From Anoplopoma fimbria (taxonomy: Eukaryota; Chordata; Actinopteri; Perciformes; Anoplopomatidae), in assembly GCF_027596085.1 (NCBI RefSeq), contig NC_072472.1, positions 16,025,971-16,089,970 of the forward strand: a DNA stretch of 64,000 nucleotides. Reading direction: 5' to 3'. A program made the position numbers and the translations under genes. Numbering within the stretch: position 1 is the first letter of the stretch; each line of letters starts with the position of its first letter. This document shows, one piece after another, positions 1 through 28,387 of this stretch. The notes beneath the pieces are model-generated. The model made no database searches and was not told the origin of the DNA. It was given only the letters and a program-made list of their open reading frames with translations.

Positions 1-288
1 TCAGAGATGAAGCAGATGTTCATGTTGTCTTAGAAGAAATATGTAGATAGCAAGAAGTGAAAAAAAGGCCAGAAAAGATCTGAGACAGCAATCACAGGCA
101 TGACAATGGACTCTGTATCAGCTGTTACACAACACTCCCTCTCCTTTTGTGGTGAATCTATGTTTCATTCCAGCTTCCTTGATGTTAGATAATAACATAT
201 GATGTAACTGGACACTTCAAAGCATGAGAATGGCTTTGAAAGAGCTTTCCATAATTTTCACAGAAAGGAGCCGCATCTTGTTTCTCAC

Positions 289-13238
<12,950 letters not shown>

Positions 13239-14919
13239 CACCGTCTCCCGGAGCCTCTCATACCACCAGGTTCCAGATAGAAATACCAGGACTGTCAGTC
13301 AGAGCAGATCAGCTCCCTGTAGCCTGTGAGCGGCAGCAAAAGACAGTCAGTCATCTTGATGCAATGAGTGACGTTACTAATAAGTTGTAACTGAGGAATA
13401 ACCCCACATGCACAGAGGATGAACCGACATGTTAAGAACGCGTTCACTTTAATTTGCTTGTTTAAGATCAGGTTAAAAAAAGATCCCGTGTGACTACATG
13501 AAGCAGAAGCCCATGTACTAAACGTTACCGTCCCGTGTGTGAGATGTCTGAGGATGAACCGTGCATTGGCAAAGCAGACGTCGAGGCTCCATAACAACCT
13601 ACCGTTTAACTTAAACAGTCCGAGCTGCAGGCTGCAGGGAATCGAAAGCAATGCATTGGTAATATCAAGCTGGCTTCATGGCGATGTGCTGCCAACGACA
13701 TACGTGCTCGTCCCATCTCCGTGTCGGTGTCTCTCTGCTGCCATTTATCGATCCAAAAATAAGCCTTCTGCTCTCCGTCAGTGCATTACAGATACTAGTG
13801 GCTTTCCATTCTGCGCTGGTCGTCCCCTCCTGCCTCTGTTACCTCTCCTCAATGATGATTTGACAAAGAGCAGCAGTGGCCAGCAGGTGGCGCTGCAGGA
13901 GAGGAGCGCAAAGGCAAGAGGGAAGTGAAAGGCAGGGCCTTCAACATAAAAGCAGGACACGTGAAACTCAATTTTCAAATGTTGCTTTATTTTTTGCTTC
14001 CATCACAAAGGGCTTTGGTTACCGACAATTTACATCAATCAATTGGCTTTTGCATTATCACACAATCTATCATCACAATCAACGAATCACATGGTGAATA
14101 ATCCAAAATAATTGTTTACAAAATAAAATGTACACACTTAAAACTGGGGCTAGTTGGTTATACTATTTGGACCCCAAAACATTAATCCGTCCATCCCCAT
14201 CTATCTGCACAAGCTGAATGTAACTAACGTACTTTTGAAATATTTATACTTTACTCACATACATGAGAATTTAATATTTGTGCTACTTTATACTTTTACT
14301 CCACTACATGACTATTATAACTTATAACTTTCACATAGGCCTACTAAACAGATGCTGAGCCCACATGCAGTGCTGTAGATTAAACCACTTCAACCAGCTT
14401 CAATAGTAATATGTTATTTACACATTAATGCATCATCACCTTCAATAAGTATTGGGCCATTTTTTGTGTAGTACTTTTACTTTTGATATCTGGTTAGGTA
14501 AATGTTATTGAATAAACTGTAGTACTTTTTAATGCAAGGCTTGTTTTGCAATGGAATACTTTACCATTTTTGCATTGCATCAATTTATGGATCTGAATAC
14601 TTATTCCATCAGTAATCTGTATTATGGCCATTATACCTGTGTGGTTATTTTTTTATCTTCTATTCAAATGGGAGTACATTTCCTTCTAAACATTTCAACA
14701 CCCCATTATTGTTTTGTTTTTTTCTTTTTAGAGAGTGGTTTATTTTAATTTTTTTAAATACATCAACTTGTTTGATTCTAATGTTGTACCCTCATCTCCT
14801 CGTGCCAAAAGGTTGGTTGGACGAATGTAAAATAAGTTGCATGCTTTTTTTCTAAAGAAAGAAGGAAGAGAGTCATGTACAGCCTACAAACTGTTCCGAC
14901 GACAGACCGGGGACTACTA

Positions 14920-14959
14920 CTTCCGGTCACTTCCGTGTCAACACGGAAGTGACCGGAAG
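14920..14959. promoter_or_regulatory. Perfect inverted repeat carrying four ETS core sites
   Basis: The arm 14920-14938 (CTTCCGGTCACTTCCGTGT) is the exact reverse complement of 14941-14959, with a 2-base centre (CA). Each arm carries two ETS-family cores (CTTCCG / CGGAAG), so four sites lie within 40 bp, two on each strand. ETS-type sites are typical of promoters of housekeeping genes such as dpagt1. Symmetry suggests binding in both orientations, fitting a divergent promoter, but that is inference. Confidence 0.6.
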
Positions 14960-14981
14960 CTGTTGAAGCTAGGTGTTTGTC

Positions 14982-14987
14982 CACGTG
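14982..14987. promoter_or_regulatory. E-box CACGTG
   Basis: A canonical palindromic E-box 22 bp downstream of the ETS palindrome and about 470 bp upstream of the dpagt1 start codon. It is the kind of site bound by MYC/MAX or USF proteins. Six-base motifs also occur by chance; its value comes from the nearby ETS cluster. Confidence 0.35.
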
Positions 14988-15456
14988 AGCAACAACGTAG
15001 TGCGGAGAGAACTGTCTTAAAAACAGCGCGAATACAGTGATGTTTTGTTTATAAATAGAGTAAAAAAATGATATGTATTGATTTTAAAAAATAATAATAA
15101 TGAAACAAATGTAACGTTTTAAGTGACATTTTATTTTGAAGAGATTGAGCGGAAGTCCTGCCTCGCCATAACAGTCAGGATATGGCTACACAGACGTGGA
15201 GTTCAGACTACCAGCAATAAGCAAAAATGTGCATCGATAACATGTAATGCAGGATGGTATGGATTACCACTGGAGCTCGTGGACTTATTGTTATTTGACA
15301 CCGGAGGCACGGAGATGTGATACGTTTTAAAATAACGATATGACTTGTTTTTACCTTAGTGTAGACAGCGATAGCTCGTTCATCGATCAACTCTAAGGGG
15401 CAACGTCAGATTAGCTAGAAACGTGATTTGATCTATCAGAAACACACCCGGCTAAA

Positions 15457-18412
<2,956 letters not shown>

Positions 18413-20234
18413 ACATCCACTCTGGGAAAGACGACAGAGCATTGACTGAGAAGATATGATGTTATTTTATGGAACTATTTTACTGGCTTGTGCTTCATCT
18501 GCCTTTTGATAGGATCCATTACCTCACTGTTACTTTTCTGCCTCAGACTCTACATGCAGTATAGACCCAGTGCAAGGTTCAAAGCTATATTTCACATCGT
18601 ACAACATTTTCACATACAGTGTACAAACATAAACAGTAGTACAGTGTGTTTTTATCCTGCAATTCAGTAATTACAAGGAGGAAAAAGTAACTAGGTCTTA
18701 ATGATCTTGTGTGTCCAACCTGAAAGTATATTTTTGTACTTGTTTTATAAAGGTGGGATGACTTTCGATTTTCAGGTTAGCCAACATCAATGGTTGACGC
18801 CACTAAATTGTTACGATTTGATAACAGCTTATTGGATGTAGAAGTGCCCTAAAATATATGAAATGTTCACACTGTGATCCATTACTTGACCCGTTGTTGA
18901 AGCAAACATGACTTAGGGAAAATGTGCCCACTCACACTTCATTTACCATGACTATCAATCCATGCAACATGAGTAATATTAATTAATAAGTTAATATATA
19001 ATTATTTTCTTTTCTTTTTTTACCTCTGAACAAACGCACACACAATGTTCATTGTGAATAAAAGCAGTGAAGAGATTAGGCTATAATCAGTCTGAAGACC
19101 AAGAATAAGGGGGAGACAGGTAAACAGAGGGGACATTAGAAAAGTAGTTGTTTCTACCTTTCTTGGTAATATAACTGTATTTTTAAGACAGATATTTTCC
19201 CCCAGAGGGTTCAGCGGACAGCAATGTGAAGTAAACTGGCACTGGACTACTTTGCTTAGGAATGTAAGTACAAGTGAGAAACTGTTTAATGTGGAGATGG
19301 AAGCCTGAAATTGAGAAATTAAAGCTGAGAAAATGAAAATATAAGATTTTGCCATCCTTATTATTGCTGGTTTAAGAAGTGTTCAGTTTCTTAATTAGAA
19401 CGAGCAAGATGAAAATGTATAAATACTTGACTACAAGTAAAAGTTCTGCATTCACAGAAATGCCAAAGATCAACAGTGGACATCTTATTCATGATTCTTA
19501 AAAAGGAATGCTATACTTATTGTTCATCTTATGCTTTGTGTTAATAAAAAAATCTGATATTTTCATCAGACCTTTTAGATGCCTAAAAAAATTCAGCATT
19601 AAGCAGACTCTCCTTTTTTTTTTTTTTTTATAGTGTTAGGTGTTTCAACCTCTAACACTGCATAAACTGTTTTGTATGTAAAAATCTTAATCTGTAAATT
19701 GTAAATATAAATGTCAAATAAATGTAGCGGCCTAAAATGTACCATATCTGCCTCTGTAAATTAGCGGAATGGAAGTATAAAGTAGCATAAAAATAAAAAT
19801 GTACTTTTGCACTCAAGTAGGAACCAGCATCTGTGTAAAGGGGTAGAAGTTACACCCGGAACTAAAGAAGTATACTTTGTTTCTGGGGAAACATCTGTGC
19901 AGCACACAGCCCGCGTTTCTTGTGGCTGGCCAAAACACTATATGTTTATATCATGTCAGTGTATTTGAACAGCATATTATTGTGTTGAAGCTCCTATTTA
20001 AGTAAGAATATAACGCACTATATGAATCTTTGTTTGTTGAAGGGCTCCAGCATGATGTTTGTGAAGCTCTAGATAACTGTTAATGTTACAGAGAGAGCCT
20101 CTGGTTAGTGGTTACTGTTACCAACTAGCAGCCGGTGTTAGCTACTTCTAGGTTATGGTCAAGCCTGTGCGACGTTTACAGCTTCGGTCTGTGGGTAAAA
20201 ATCACTACATTTAGGTAATTTCAGGTTCAAAGAA
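18413..20234. other. dpagt1 3' UTR and hinfp upstream region
   Basis: The dpagt1 3' UTR probably extends to the AATAAA at 19717-19722, about 1.3 kb after the stop; no earlier canonical signal closer to the stop was noticed. From about 19850 to 20234 the sequence becomes less AT-rich and carries an ETS-like CCGGAA near 19855. This is probably the hinfp promoter and 5' UTR. No coding exon is evident. Confidence 0.5.
19717..19722 (+). promoter_or_regulatory. Candidate dpagt1 polyadenylation signal AATAAA
   Basis: Canonical hexamer about 1.3 kb downstream of the dpagt1 stop and about 500 bp upstream of the hinfp start codon. Use is inferred from position only. Confidence 0.45.
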
Positions 20235-23200
20235 ATGCCTCCTAACAAACGGATCCATAAGAAAACACTGAAATTGGTCTGCGAATGGAGCTCGTGCCAG
20301 GAGTCGTTTAGTCGGATGGATAATCTCTGCAATCATGCGGAGGGTCACTTTAGTGCTATAAATATGGCGGAGGAGGAAGAAGAAGAAACCGAAGGTGAGG
20401 ACATTTTAGTATCGTAGTTCAAAGTAGCTGTGTTATGTGATAAACTTACTTTACTTGCTTCAATTTACACACCATGTGCTGTAGTTTATTAAATGATATA
20501 TTGGTGCATTGCGTATCCCCCCCCAAAAAAAGTTGATACCTACTAATGCATACTCTTTATTTATTCTTCAGGGGAGAGAAACTGTCTTTGGAGAGACTGT
20601 GGTTTCTGCTCCGTGGAGGGTCCTGAAGAGTTGCGCCGACATCTGTTCTTCCACTGTTACCACACTAAGCTGAAGCAGTTGGGTCAGCAGGTGCTTAATG
20701 CCCAGCCAGAAATTGGTACCTGCTCCATCGGCTACCAGAACTGCAACGTCATCCCTGATATCCCAGACAACTTTATCTGCCTTTGGGAGGACTGTGATGT
20801 AAGCTGGACAGTGGCCAGTGCTGACTGAGCAAAGCTAGATTACTTTTATATTTACTGATAACTGTAGAGTGTTTATCCACCTGCTCAAATGCAGACTTCA
20901 GTTTAGTTTGTAAGGTACGGTAATCTGTATGGTTCAGCTGATGCAAGTCCACAATGTATGGAAAGCAAAAAGTCTACGTCTTTCACAAATTTCATACTAG
21001 ACAACAAATATCAGCATCACTTGCTTTAATACATTCACTTGATATAACAGAATCATTTTGTGAAAACTATCAGAAGTGACAGGACCTCCATGTCCACACA
21101 TTGAAGATTTAATTTGGTAGGCTGTCTGCCTCTCAAGTGTGTGAAGTAGTGTTTAAACCCTTTTTGTTCTTGGTCTCTAAATATTTCTTCTCTCTATGCA
21201 CAATGCTAAAGCAACCACCGTATGAAAACCCAGAGTTTTTCTATCGCCATGTGGAGATGCATAGCCTTTGCATTGATGTACCAGCAGGAGACTATGAATT
21301 CCCAATACGCTGCGGATGGAAAGGTACGCAATTTTAACATGATTTATCTCAAGATTATAGATCAGAAATGACAATATCACTGAAGATTGCACGCCACCAT
21401 TCTACAGATTGTGAAGCCACCGCTAAAGGACGTCCTAAGCTTCGGGAGCATCTGCGCAGCCACACCCAAGAGAAGGTGGTGGCATGTCCAGGCTGTGGGG
21501 GGATGTACGCTAACAACACCAAGTTCTTTGACCACATCATACGACAGAGCGCCATGGAAGGTAAAAAACCTTTCAGAACTATGACAGGAAACTTAATAAC
21601 AAGGTTTGCAACAAGTTAAAATTTTACCGTCTAAGAATTCTTGCTTTGTGTGCTTGTCTATGTGCGTGTGTTGTAGGTCAGAGGTTCCAGTGTTCACACT
21701 GTTCCAAACGTTTTGCAACAGAGAGACTTCTGAGAGACCACATGAGAACCCACGGTCAGTCCCTCCTTCATCACTGTTAAAAGTTGTTAATCCCATGTGC
21801 TGGGGAGGATTTAAGAAACCGCACTTCTCTTTTTGCACGTTTGAGCCAAATAACTTAAAATCACACACAGTTTTACTTCTACACCCATTTCCCACACCAC
21901 TCCTTAAATTTTTACATTTATTTGACAGGTAGACACTGGTGTGGAGCCATTAATTATATCTGTGTTTTTGTCTGTTGATAGTTGTAGCCTAAAGATATCA
22001 GCCATCATATCACCACACAGGGTTTTGTTTGTTTTTAGTTTCTTTCTTCCTGCCACAGTTGGGCTCATCAACAAAGCCTGGGACCTTCACTGAATTAGAC
22101 TCTTATATCCCCAGGACAATTACATACATTTACACCCTCCTGATCAACTCTTCACTTAAATATACACTTGACACTTTACTAACAGACTTGTTTTAACATA
22201 CTTTTAATTTGTTTGTTGTTTATCATGTTTTGTTGTAATTGATCATATTTTTTATTCTTAAATTATGTCTTAAACTATCGACTGTGTTTATTGTCACCGA
22301 TGATCACCAAGCAAAATTCCTTGTATGTGCAAACGTACTTGGCAATAAATAATTTATGATTCTAATTCAATAGAATAGTAATTTTATTTAGTTTATTCTT
22401 GAAACTCATTCTCGCTTCCTACTCATTGAAGCGTGCCAAAAACAGGTCTTCTGTCAACTCTCTGGACCCCTGCATTCTATAAGCAACACACATAGCTAAG
22501 AAATCTCTGTGTTAGACAGCCGTGTAGTTATAGCAACAGTGTCAAGTTTTAAAATACATTATTTCATCTTGATTCCTTGGCATAAGTAAAAATAGGCCTT
22601 CATGATGTCTATTTTTGACCATATTAACCATGTGATACACTTTGGTGCCCATGTGAGTGATGGATTCCTGGTGACATCAAACAGCACTCCAGTTATATAA
22701 ACTGATATTATCTCATCACTGGTTTGTCCTTTTCTTGTTGGTACAGTGAGCCACTACAAATGCCCGCTGTGTGACATGACTTGTCCGTCACCCTCTTCAC
22801 TTCGCAACCACATCAAGTTCCGCCACAGTAACGAGAAGCCATACAGCTGTGAATACTGCGAATACAGGTATCTATCCTCTGAATTTGCAGCAGTGCAAAA
22901 CAAGATTTAACTATTAAACACACATTCGCATTATTGTTTTCTTAACACTCCTACTCTTGATGTTCTATTTGCAGCTGTAAGAATCTGATAGACTTGCGCA
23001 AACACCTGGATACTCACAGCAGCGAGCCGGCATTTCACTGTGATGTTCCCGGCTGCAGCTTCACCTCTCGTACCCTCGGCACTATGAACATTCACCACAA
23101 AAGAGAGCACAAGGTGAAGGGGGAAATCTTTTAAATGATTGTTAATTTACACTCCAATAGTGAGTTTGAATGTCATTTATAGTTCTCAAATTTGTATTCT

Positions 23201-23749
23201 TTCTGAATCAGGGTAATTTTGTAGCTCGCTACAAGTGCCATGTGTGCGATCAGTGCTTCACCCGGGGCAACAACCTCACTGTCCATCTGCACAAAAAGCA
23301 CCAATTCAAATGGCCCTCCGGACACCCCAGGTTCAGGTAAGTCTTGAATTGACAAAAATAAATCAACCCAGTAAAGTTCATAGATGTGTTTGGTGTTGCA
23401 ACACTGATGGCCTCTTCATCACTCTGTCAGGTACAAGGAGCACGAGGACGGCTTCTTGCGGCTGCAACTGATTCGCTATGAGAGTGTGGAACTGACGGAG
23501 CAGCTGATGAGGGAAAGACAACGTAGTCAAGCGGAGGAGGATGACGACAGTGGCCAGACTGAGGAAGGATGCCCGGGGGCAGCTCCCTCAGAGTTACAGG
23601 TAGAACTGAGAGGGGTGCTTCTGGAGGAGCAGAGGACTGAGGAGCCCAGCGCTGAGGAGGGCAGTCAGGAAGAGGGCATGTTGTACGTTCTCACTGGAGG
23701 TTTCTCTCAAGCGGGGGAGGATCAGCAGCATGGGATGCAGGTGGTTTGA
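20235..23749 (+). CDS. hinfp: Histone H4 transcription factor (HiNF-P), C2H2 zinc-finger protein
   Basis: Exons: 20235-20394, 20572-20798, 21212-21323, 21408-21560, 21677-21754, 22747-22867, 22975-23113, 23212-23336, 23431-23749. They total 1434 nt, 477 aa (human about 517). HINFP binds the site II element of histone H4 genes with NPAT and drives H4 transcription at the G1/S transition. About ten C2H2-type units run from residue 16 to about 370. Nearly identical blocks include [70 protein letters not shown] and [11 protein letters not shown]. An acidic stretch ([11 protein letters not shown]) separates the first two fingers. The C-terminal tail after the fingers is shorter and more divergent than in mammals. 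The first ATG is chosen because it gives the conserved MPPxK start. Intron 5 carries a LINE-like fragment. Confidence 0.97.
22075..22370 (+). mobile_element. LINE-like 3'-end fragment in hinfp intron 5
   Basis: Ends with AATTCCTTGTATGTGCAAA followed by CGTACTTGGCAATAAA, a 3' terminus I recognise from dispersed fish non-LTR elements, just before an AT-rich tail. No reverse-transcriptase reading frame is present, so it would be a 5'-truncated copy. The family cannot be named from this stretch and the left boundary is approximate. Confidence 0.45.
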
Positions 23750-25053
23750 CTGCTACAGTCCTGCATACACGTCCTATACATGACGGGACATTCTGTTATC
23801 AGATGTGCAGTTTCACAGATCATGGCACACGTTCTGAGCCTTTAATGGGGGCTGGAGACACTTAATAATACTTTAAAAGGTCTATATGAAGGGATGCATA
23901 CTCCATTATGACCTATTTTGACTATAAGCCTATGTTAGGTAAACCTGTTTTTATGTGTTTTTTTGTTTACTTATATTAAGCCTGTTTTCCAGTATTTATT
24001 ATTTTCAAGTTTTTCATTGTATCACTAATATATTTAGTCAGTTGGATACTAATGCTGCACTGTCCCAGAAATTCAGAACTACATCAGCCTCATCTTTTTG
24101 AAGAATGGTGTGTTAGCATTAATATTCAACGACATGTGTGGAATTCAGCTAAGAGGAGATGCCTCGCTAGCTGAGTGTGTATTTTTTTATGCCTCATCTA
24201 CAACTTGAATAAAGTTGTTACACAAAATGTTTGCAAAAATCACATTTTAAATAGTTTTTTTTATTTTATTCAGGTGTTTTAATGTAGTCATTTTTAACAA
24301 GTCGTTAAGAGTGGTTATATTCATACCTTTTTTATTTAAATCACTTTACAGATAGCTGCATTGATAGTATTTACTATCTGTACTTCATTATGGCGCCCCC
24401 TGCTGAATCGAACTGCTCTACTGCAGCTCTACTTTATGATTAAATCTGGCTCTACTAGACTGGACATTGTATTGATCTTAAATGTAGACAAACAGCTATA
24501 AGATGACTGAAATGTTGTCACTCTAGTCTTATTCACTCATTTACTTTATCTAGATAGACTATTTTAAGGTACACTTCTTCTTTCACTTCTACTTGCCTCC
24601 TTTTGTTAAAATCCTATATTAAGCCCAAAAATCGTCAATTACTGTTTATTTTTTTCCTCTACTCCCTAAAGGTACATGCATGCAAAAACAGTGCTTTAGT
24701 ATTCAAACAACAAAATGACTGCCTTTCAAAACCCGCCACCTGACAATGTGATCTTTTCATTAGAAAAGCTCTGGTGATCAGGTGACCTAAATCATGTCTT
24801 TGTCGCAGCATGAAATACAGTACCTAGTGGAATTAGCAGTGTGTAGAAGATTAGGCAGCACACAGAGCTTAGCTGGAGAGTTACTTCTCTCTGCAGTCAG
24901 TTCACTCAGCTCTGCTGGGACAGCTTCTAATGGCTTAATGTCTGTTGACTTTGCAAGAATGATGATGTATAGAATGTTGCTGGACAGCAATATACCTTAG
25001 TCAGCTCCCAGAACCATCTGCAGCTTTTTCACAGAAACTAATTACATCTGAAG
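23750..25053. other. hinfp 3' UTR and upstream region of the sushi-domain gene
   Basis: An AATAAA at 24208-24213, about 460 bp after the hinfp stop, is the likely polyadenylation signal. The remainder to 25053 is mostly AT-rich. A short open frame near 24794-25000 has no family resemblance and lies where the 5' UTR of the next gene would be. I see no other coding signal. Confidence 0.5.
24208..24213 (+). promoter_or_regulatory. Candidate hinfp polyadenylation signal AATAAA
   Basis: Canonical hexamer about 460 bp downstream of the hinfp stop codon, in an AT-rich context with T-rich sequence following. Position is the only evidence. Confidence 0.55.
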
Positions 25054-26281
25054 ATGGACGCCATGAGGTTATATCCACTGCTGTTGCTGTTGTTCGGGTC
25101 CTTCCAAATTGCCATTTCCCAGCTGCCTGGATGGATTGGTGAGGTGGAAGGTAGTGGTAAGATCTCCTATTACGGCAGTATTATGTTATTATTTGATAAT
25201 GTTTTGGTGGACAAATGGATCCCTCTATAACAACTATAACATCTTTCTTAATCTTGGCCTTGAAGCCTAGAAATATTTCCAAATTTAGTTTTGCACAAAA
25301 AGATATATATATATGTATGAATGTTTTTCTTTTGTCCAGTTGTGGTGTGTGAAAAGCTCATAAAGACGTTTTACTGTAGGTGAGACAGAGTGGATTCCCC
25401 AACCAGATTTCATAGACGACATATATTGGTCCGGGTCAGCGCCCCTTTGTTTAGGCGGCTGTAAGGCGCGACACGAGGAGCTGAGGAGAGATCGCTGTGG
25501 AGACTCAAGCTGCTGCTGGTTCGGCAAGAAGTCCCTGTGCCGAGGTAAGACCACCACAACAGTGGCTGTCACGTTGACTGATCAATCTGCCATGAAGCTT
25601 AGTGTCATGCTGTACCGATGCATTTCCTTTGCATTATATGGCAGTGAACTGTGGGAAGCCAGATGTGGACTATAATGGAGCCGTATATGGTAAAGACTGG
25701 TGGGTGGGCTCTGTGGTGAGGTACACCTGTCGCTCTGGCTTCATGCTGGTGGGAAACCCAACCAGATCCTGCCAGCCTAATGGCCTCTGGACCCCAAAAC
25801 CTACCTGCCTCAGTGAGTAAACACTGAGACCACAAAGATCACCTATGATCCCTTATGAACCTTCTAGTTTATCATATGATCTCTCTCTATATGTTTTTTT
25901 AGGAATGTGTGAGCGGGGACGCATTGAAATTAGTGAGAGGGAACTAAATGGGACGTGCAACTCCACCTGTGCATATAAGAGCTACAATGGTCCACCAAAA
26001 CAAGGCTGCTCTCGGATAGACAACTGTATGAAGAAGGAGACCGGATGGAAGCGGTTCTTTTCACAGTGTGTCCCTTGCATTTGTGACTGTGCTTTGTCAT
26101 GTGGTGAGTATCTTCATCATCACACTGTCTAGCATAAATTATGAACTGATGCAATGTTGACTCAGTGCAAATACACTTAATTAATGTATTATTGCTTTAA
26201 ACCTGCATTGCTGTATCTCTTTGAGAAATCCCATGCAAAGAACACTTTTGTCTTTTTATTTTTTTAGCATCTACAGGCTAA
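25054..26281 (+). CDS. Secreted cysteine-rich protein with one sushi (CCP) domain, family not recognised
   Basis: Exons: 25054-25156, 25380-25544, 25645-25812, 25903-26103, 26268-26281. All internal junctions are phase 1, giving 651 nt, 216 aa. Residues 1 to about 24 form a signal peptide (MDAMRLYPLLLLLFGSFQIA). Residues 35-89 are a six-cysteine module (C58, C62, C74, C79, C80, C88) with the motif CGDSSCCWFGKKSLC. Residues 90-145 are a sushi domain with the four expected cysteines (C92, C118, C132, C144) and the GLW tryptophan. Residues 146-216 are a second cysteine-rich module with two N-glycosylation sequons (N161, N165) and a dense end, CVPCICDCALSC. There is no transmembrane helix. Phase-1 borders around each module are typical of shuffled extracellular domains. 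I do not recognise the family; complement-like or matrix roles would be guesses. An AATAAA lies at 26605. Confidence 0.85.
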
Positions 26282-26604
26282 AATATGGAGAAAACACTAT
26301 GTTGACTGTACGTTGAGACATCAGATGAAGAGGAAATACACAGACAGCTTGTATTACGCAGAGCCACGCTATGTTTGTGCTGCTTCATCCAATTGTGTGG
26401 ACAAAACGCTGGACCAAAATCTGGATGTTTTAAGACATTGATTTAATCTGTCTGGCACACTGAAGCCTACAATTTCTCCTTGGTTTCTAAAGATAGGATT
26501 TTACACTATGACAAGAAGATATTAGCGCCTGAGGTTCAAATCCCTTAGTCAGTGACGAATTATCAATATGTGTGATGTAAGGTGGCGACAGGACAGAGTA
26601 AGAA

Positions 26605-26610
26605 AATAAA
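26605..26610 (+). promoter_or_regulatory. Candidate polyadenylation signal of the sushi-domain gene
   Basis: AATAAA about 325 bp after the stop codon. Inferred from position. Confidence 0.55.
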
Positions 26611-27542
26611 TATACATTTTAAAACAGTCTGAGTGGACGATTCAGATTTAAGTCAAATAATTATTTGAAATACTTAGAATAAAAAGTTTTACCTGAAGTG
26701 CCAAGTGGTCCTCTGTGTTTGATAAGAAGCTCATTTAGGTAAGTCACATTCTTCCTTTTTTTTTTTTTTACGGTAAACATGTTTGTTTTATAGAGAAAGG
26801 ATGGAATAAAGACAAGCAGAAAGGGACGTGAAACCACATAGATTAGTGTCACTGCTCGTCGCTCCTCCTCTCAAACCATCTGTCTTGGAAGGAGGTGAAA
26901 CCTTAATCTTGTTACAAAGGGAGGAGCTTTGGTTGTGGATCTCAGGAGTCAATTAACACGAAGAGTGTTGTAGACTTATTAAAAACGTGATATTTTAGGG
27001 AGTAGACCCAGTACACTTTTAAAAATGTAAATCATCTACTGTGGAAAAAAACACAAAAATATGAATATTTTTTTGTTGCAAAATCAAATCTTTTATTTCT
27101 GTAGAGATGGATTGTATAAATGTGAAATTATGCATCTGAAAGGAAGAAAAGATACTGCTCCTCTATCTGAAGTCAAAGCATCAACACCCCCTTCGCAAAT
27201 ACCCAATTCATTTCAAGTTGCCAACTTTATGGATCTCTGGATTCTTTTTTTAATCCAGCACTTTCTTTGTTGAAAACAGAAGGTCAGAGCTTGGATATGC
27301 AGTAGTTTCCTCAAACACTTTAAGTTGTTGAAGAATGATACCAATCATAACATCTAACTCTGCATTAATATTCAACCTTTCTGCCCTTAAACAGTTTCGA
27401 TGGACAGTAGACTCCCTGTCATGTGACTTGTTTCTTCTTATATTGTCACTGTGGTCTTTAAAATTGTATTACTTTGTAAGTTAAACTTCTGTGCATTTAA
27501 TAAATGAAATGCTCCTTACTGCCACTAGATGCTGCTGTTTTG

Positions 27543-27548
27543 TTTATT
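27543..27548 (-). promoter_or_regulatory. Candidate polyadenylation signal of the transcobalamin-like gene
   Basis: TTTATT on the plus strand reads AATAAA on the minus strand, about 140 bp after the minus-strand stop at 27687. Inferred from position. Confidence 0.5.
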
Positions 27549-27686
27549 CTCACATATCAGGTCACACCATTTAGCTCCCTTTGCACTTATAGAAACTTGA
27601 TACAGCCAAAACTGAAAAAAAACTAAAACAAATTTGATTCTCTTCCACATCTGATCCTGAAGAGTTTCTTCTGTACAGCTGGTTCA

Positions 27687-28355
27687 TCACTGTTGGGGCC
27701 AGCTGCTGAACCTAAGTATGATGTGCTCATTGGCTTTAGGTTTGTAGCAGCCAATTCCTGTGAAAAGGGACAAGTTTGAATCAGCAACTCTAACATTAGG
27801 TTAATACATAAACACAGATTCTGAGAGGGCCAGTGCTCAGTTGACATGGGGCTCTTGCATTAATAGCAATTAGAAAATAATAACTATTAATGCATCTTTT
27901 TCAATCCAAAAAAACAAAGAAGCACTCGAAAACTATTAATAATCATGTTGTTGCACCACCTGGTCATGAACAGCAAAAATCACACCAAATATTTTCAATT
28001 AAATTCAAACTTTTTTCAGACCTGCAAGGAGTCATAGTAATAAAAAAAAAAAAGATTAAAGATAAAGTGAGTTATATTGTCACAACAATAATTTTTCAGA
28101 ATAATTGGACCAGAGGACATCCTGAGGCAAGTAAGTGAAAAGACAATCAATTCTCCTGTCTCATTACAGCTCATTAAGTCAGATATGTTGTATTGAATCT
28201 CTGAGGAGGACACTCACCAACATCCAGCCTGCTGTACTCTCCTGAGCTTTCTGACAGGATCTCCCAGTAAGTCTGCTCGCGCTCGTTTCCAGCTACTCCA
28301 TTCACACTCTCCAGTAACAGGCCAAAGTCTGGGTCCTCCTTCACAGTGAACCTGG

Positions 28356-28387
<32 letters not shown>

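Larger units (their letters stand above)
13239..15456. promoter_or_regulatory. Divergent upstream region between c2cd2l (minus) and dpagt1 (plus)
   Basis: The start codons are 2.2 kb apart with the genes pointing away from each other. The c2cd2l side (13240-13960) is relatively CpG-rich and ends with a CACGTG E-box (13958-13963). The middle (13970-14800) is AT-rich with nothing recognisable. The dpagt1 side (14900-15456) holds an ETS-site palindrome (14920-14959), a second CACGTG E-box (14982-14987) and another GCGGAAGT ETS-like site near 15150. The exact transcription starts cannot be read from sequence. A minus-strand AG near 13288 could be a splice acceptor for an upstream non-coding c2cd2l exon. 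Confidence 0.55.
26282..27686. other. Convergent 3' flanks of the sushi gene and the transcobalamin-like gene
   Basis: Contains an AATAAA for the plus-strand gene (26605-26610) and, on the minus strand, an AATAAA for the transcobalamin-like gene (27543-27548). Between them the sequence is AT-rich with homopolymer runs. No coding exon is recognisable on either strand. Confidence 0.5.

Noticed and set aside
13295..13928. Open frames of 118-129 aa on both strands upstream of c2cd2l
   Set aside because: No family similarity; region is CpG-richer promoter/5' UTR where stops are rarer.
24794..25000. 68-aa frame starting MSLSQHEIQYLVELAV before the sushi gene
   Set aside because: No signal peptide, splice continuity or recognised family; more likely 5' UTR or chance.
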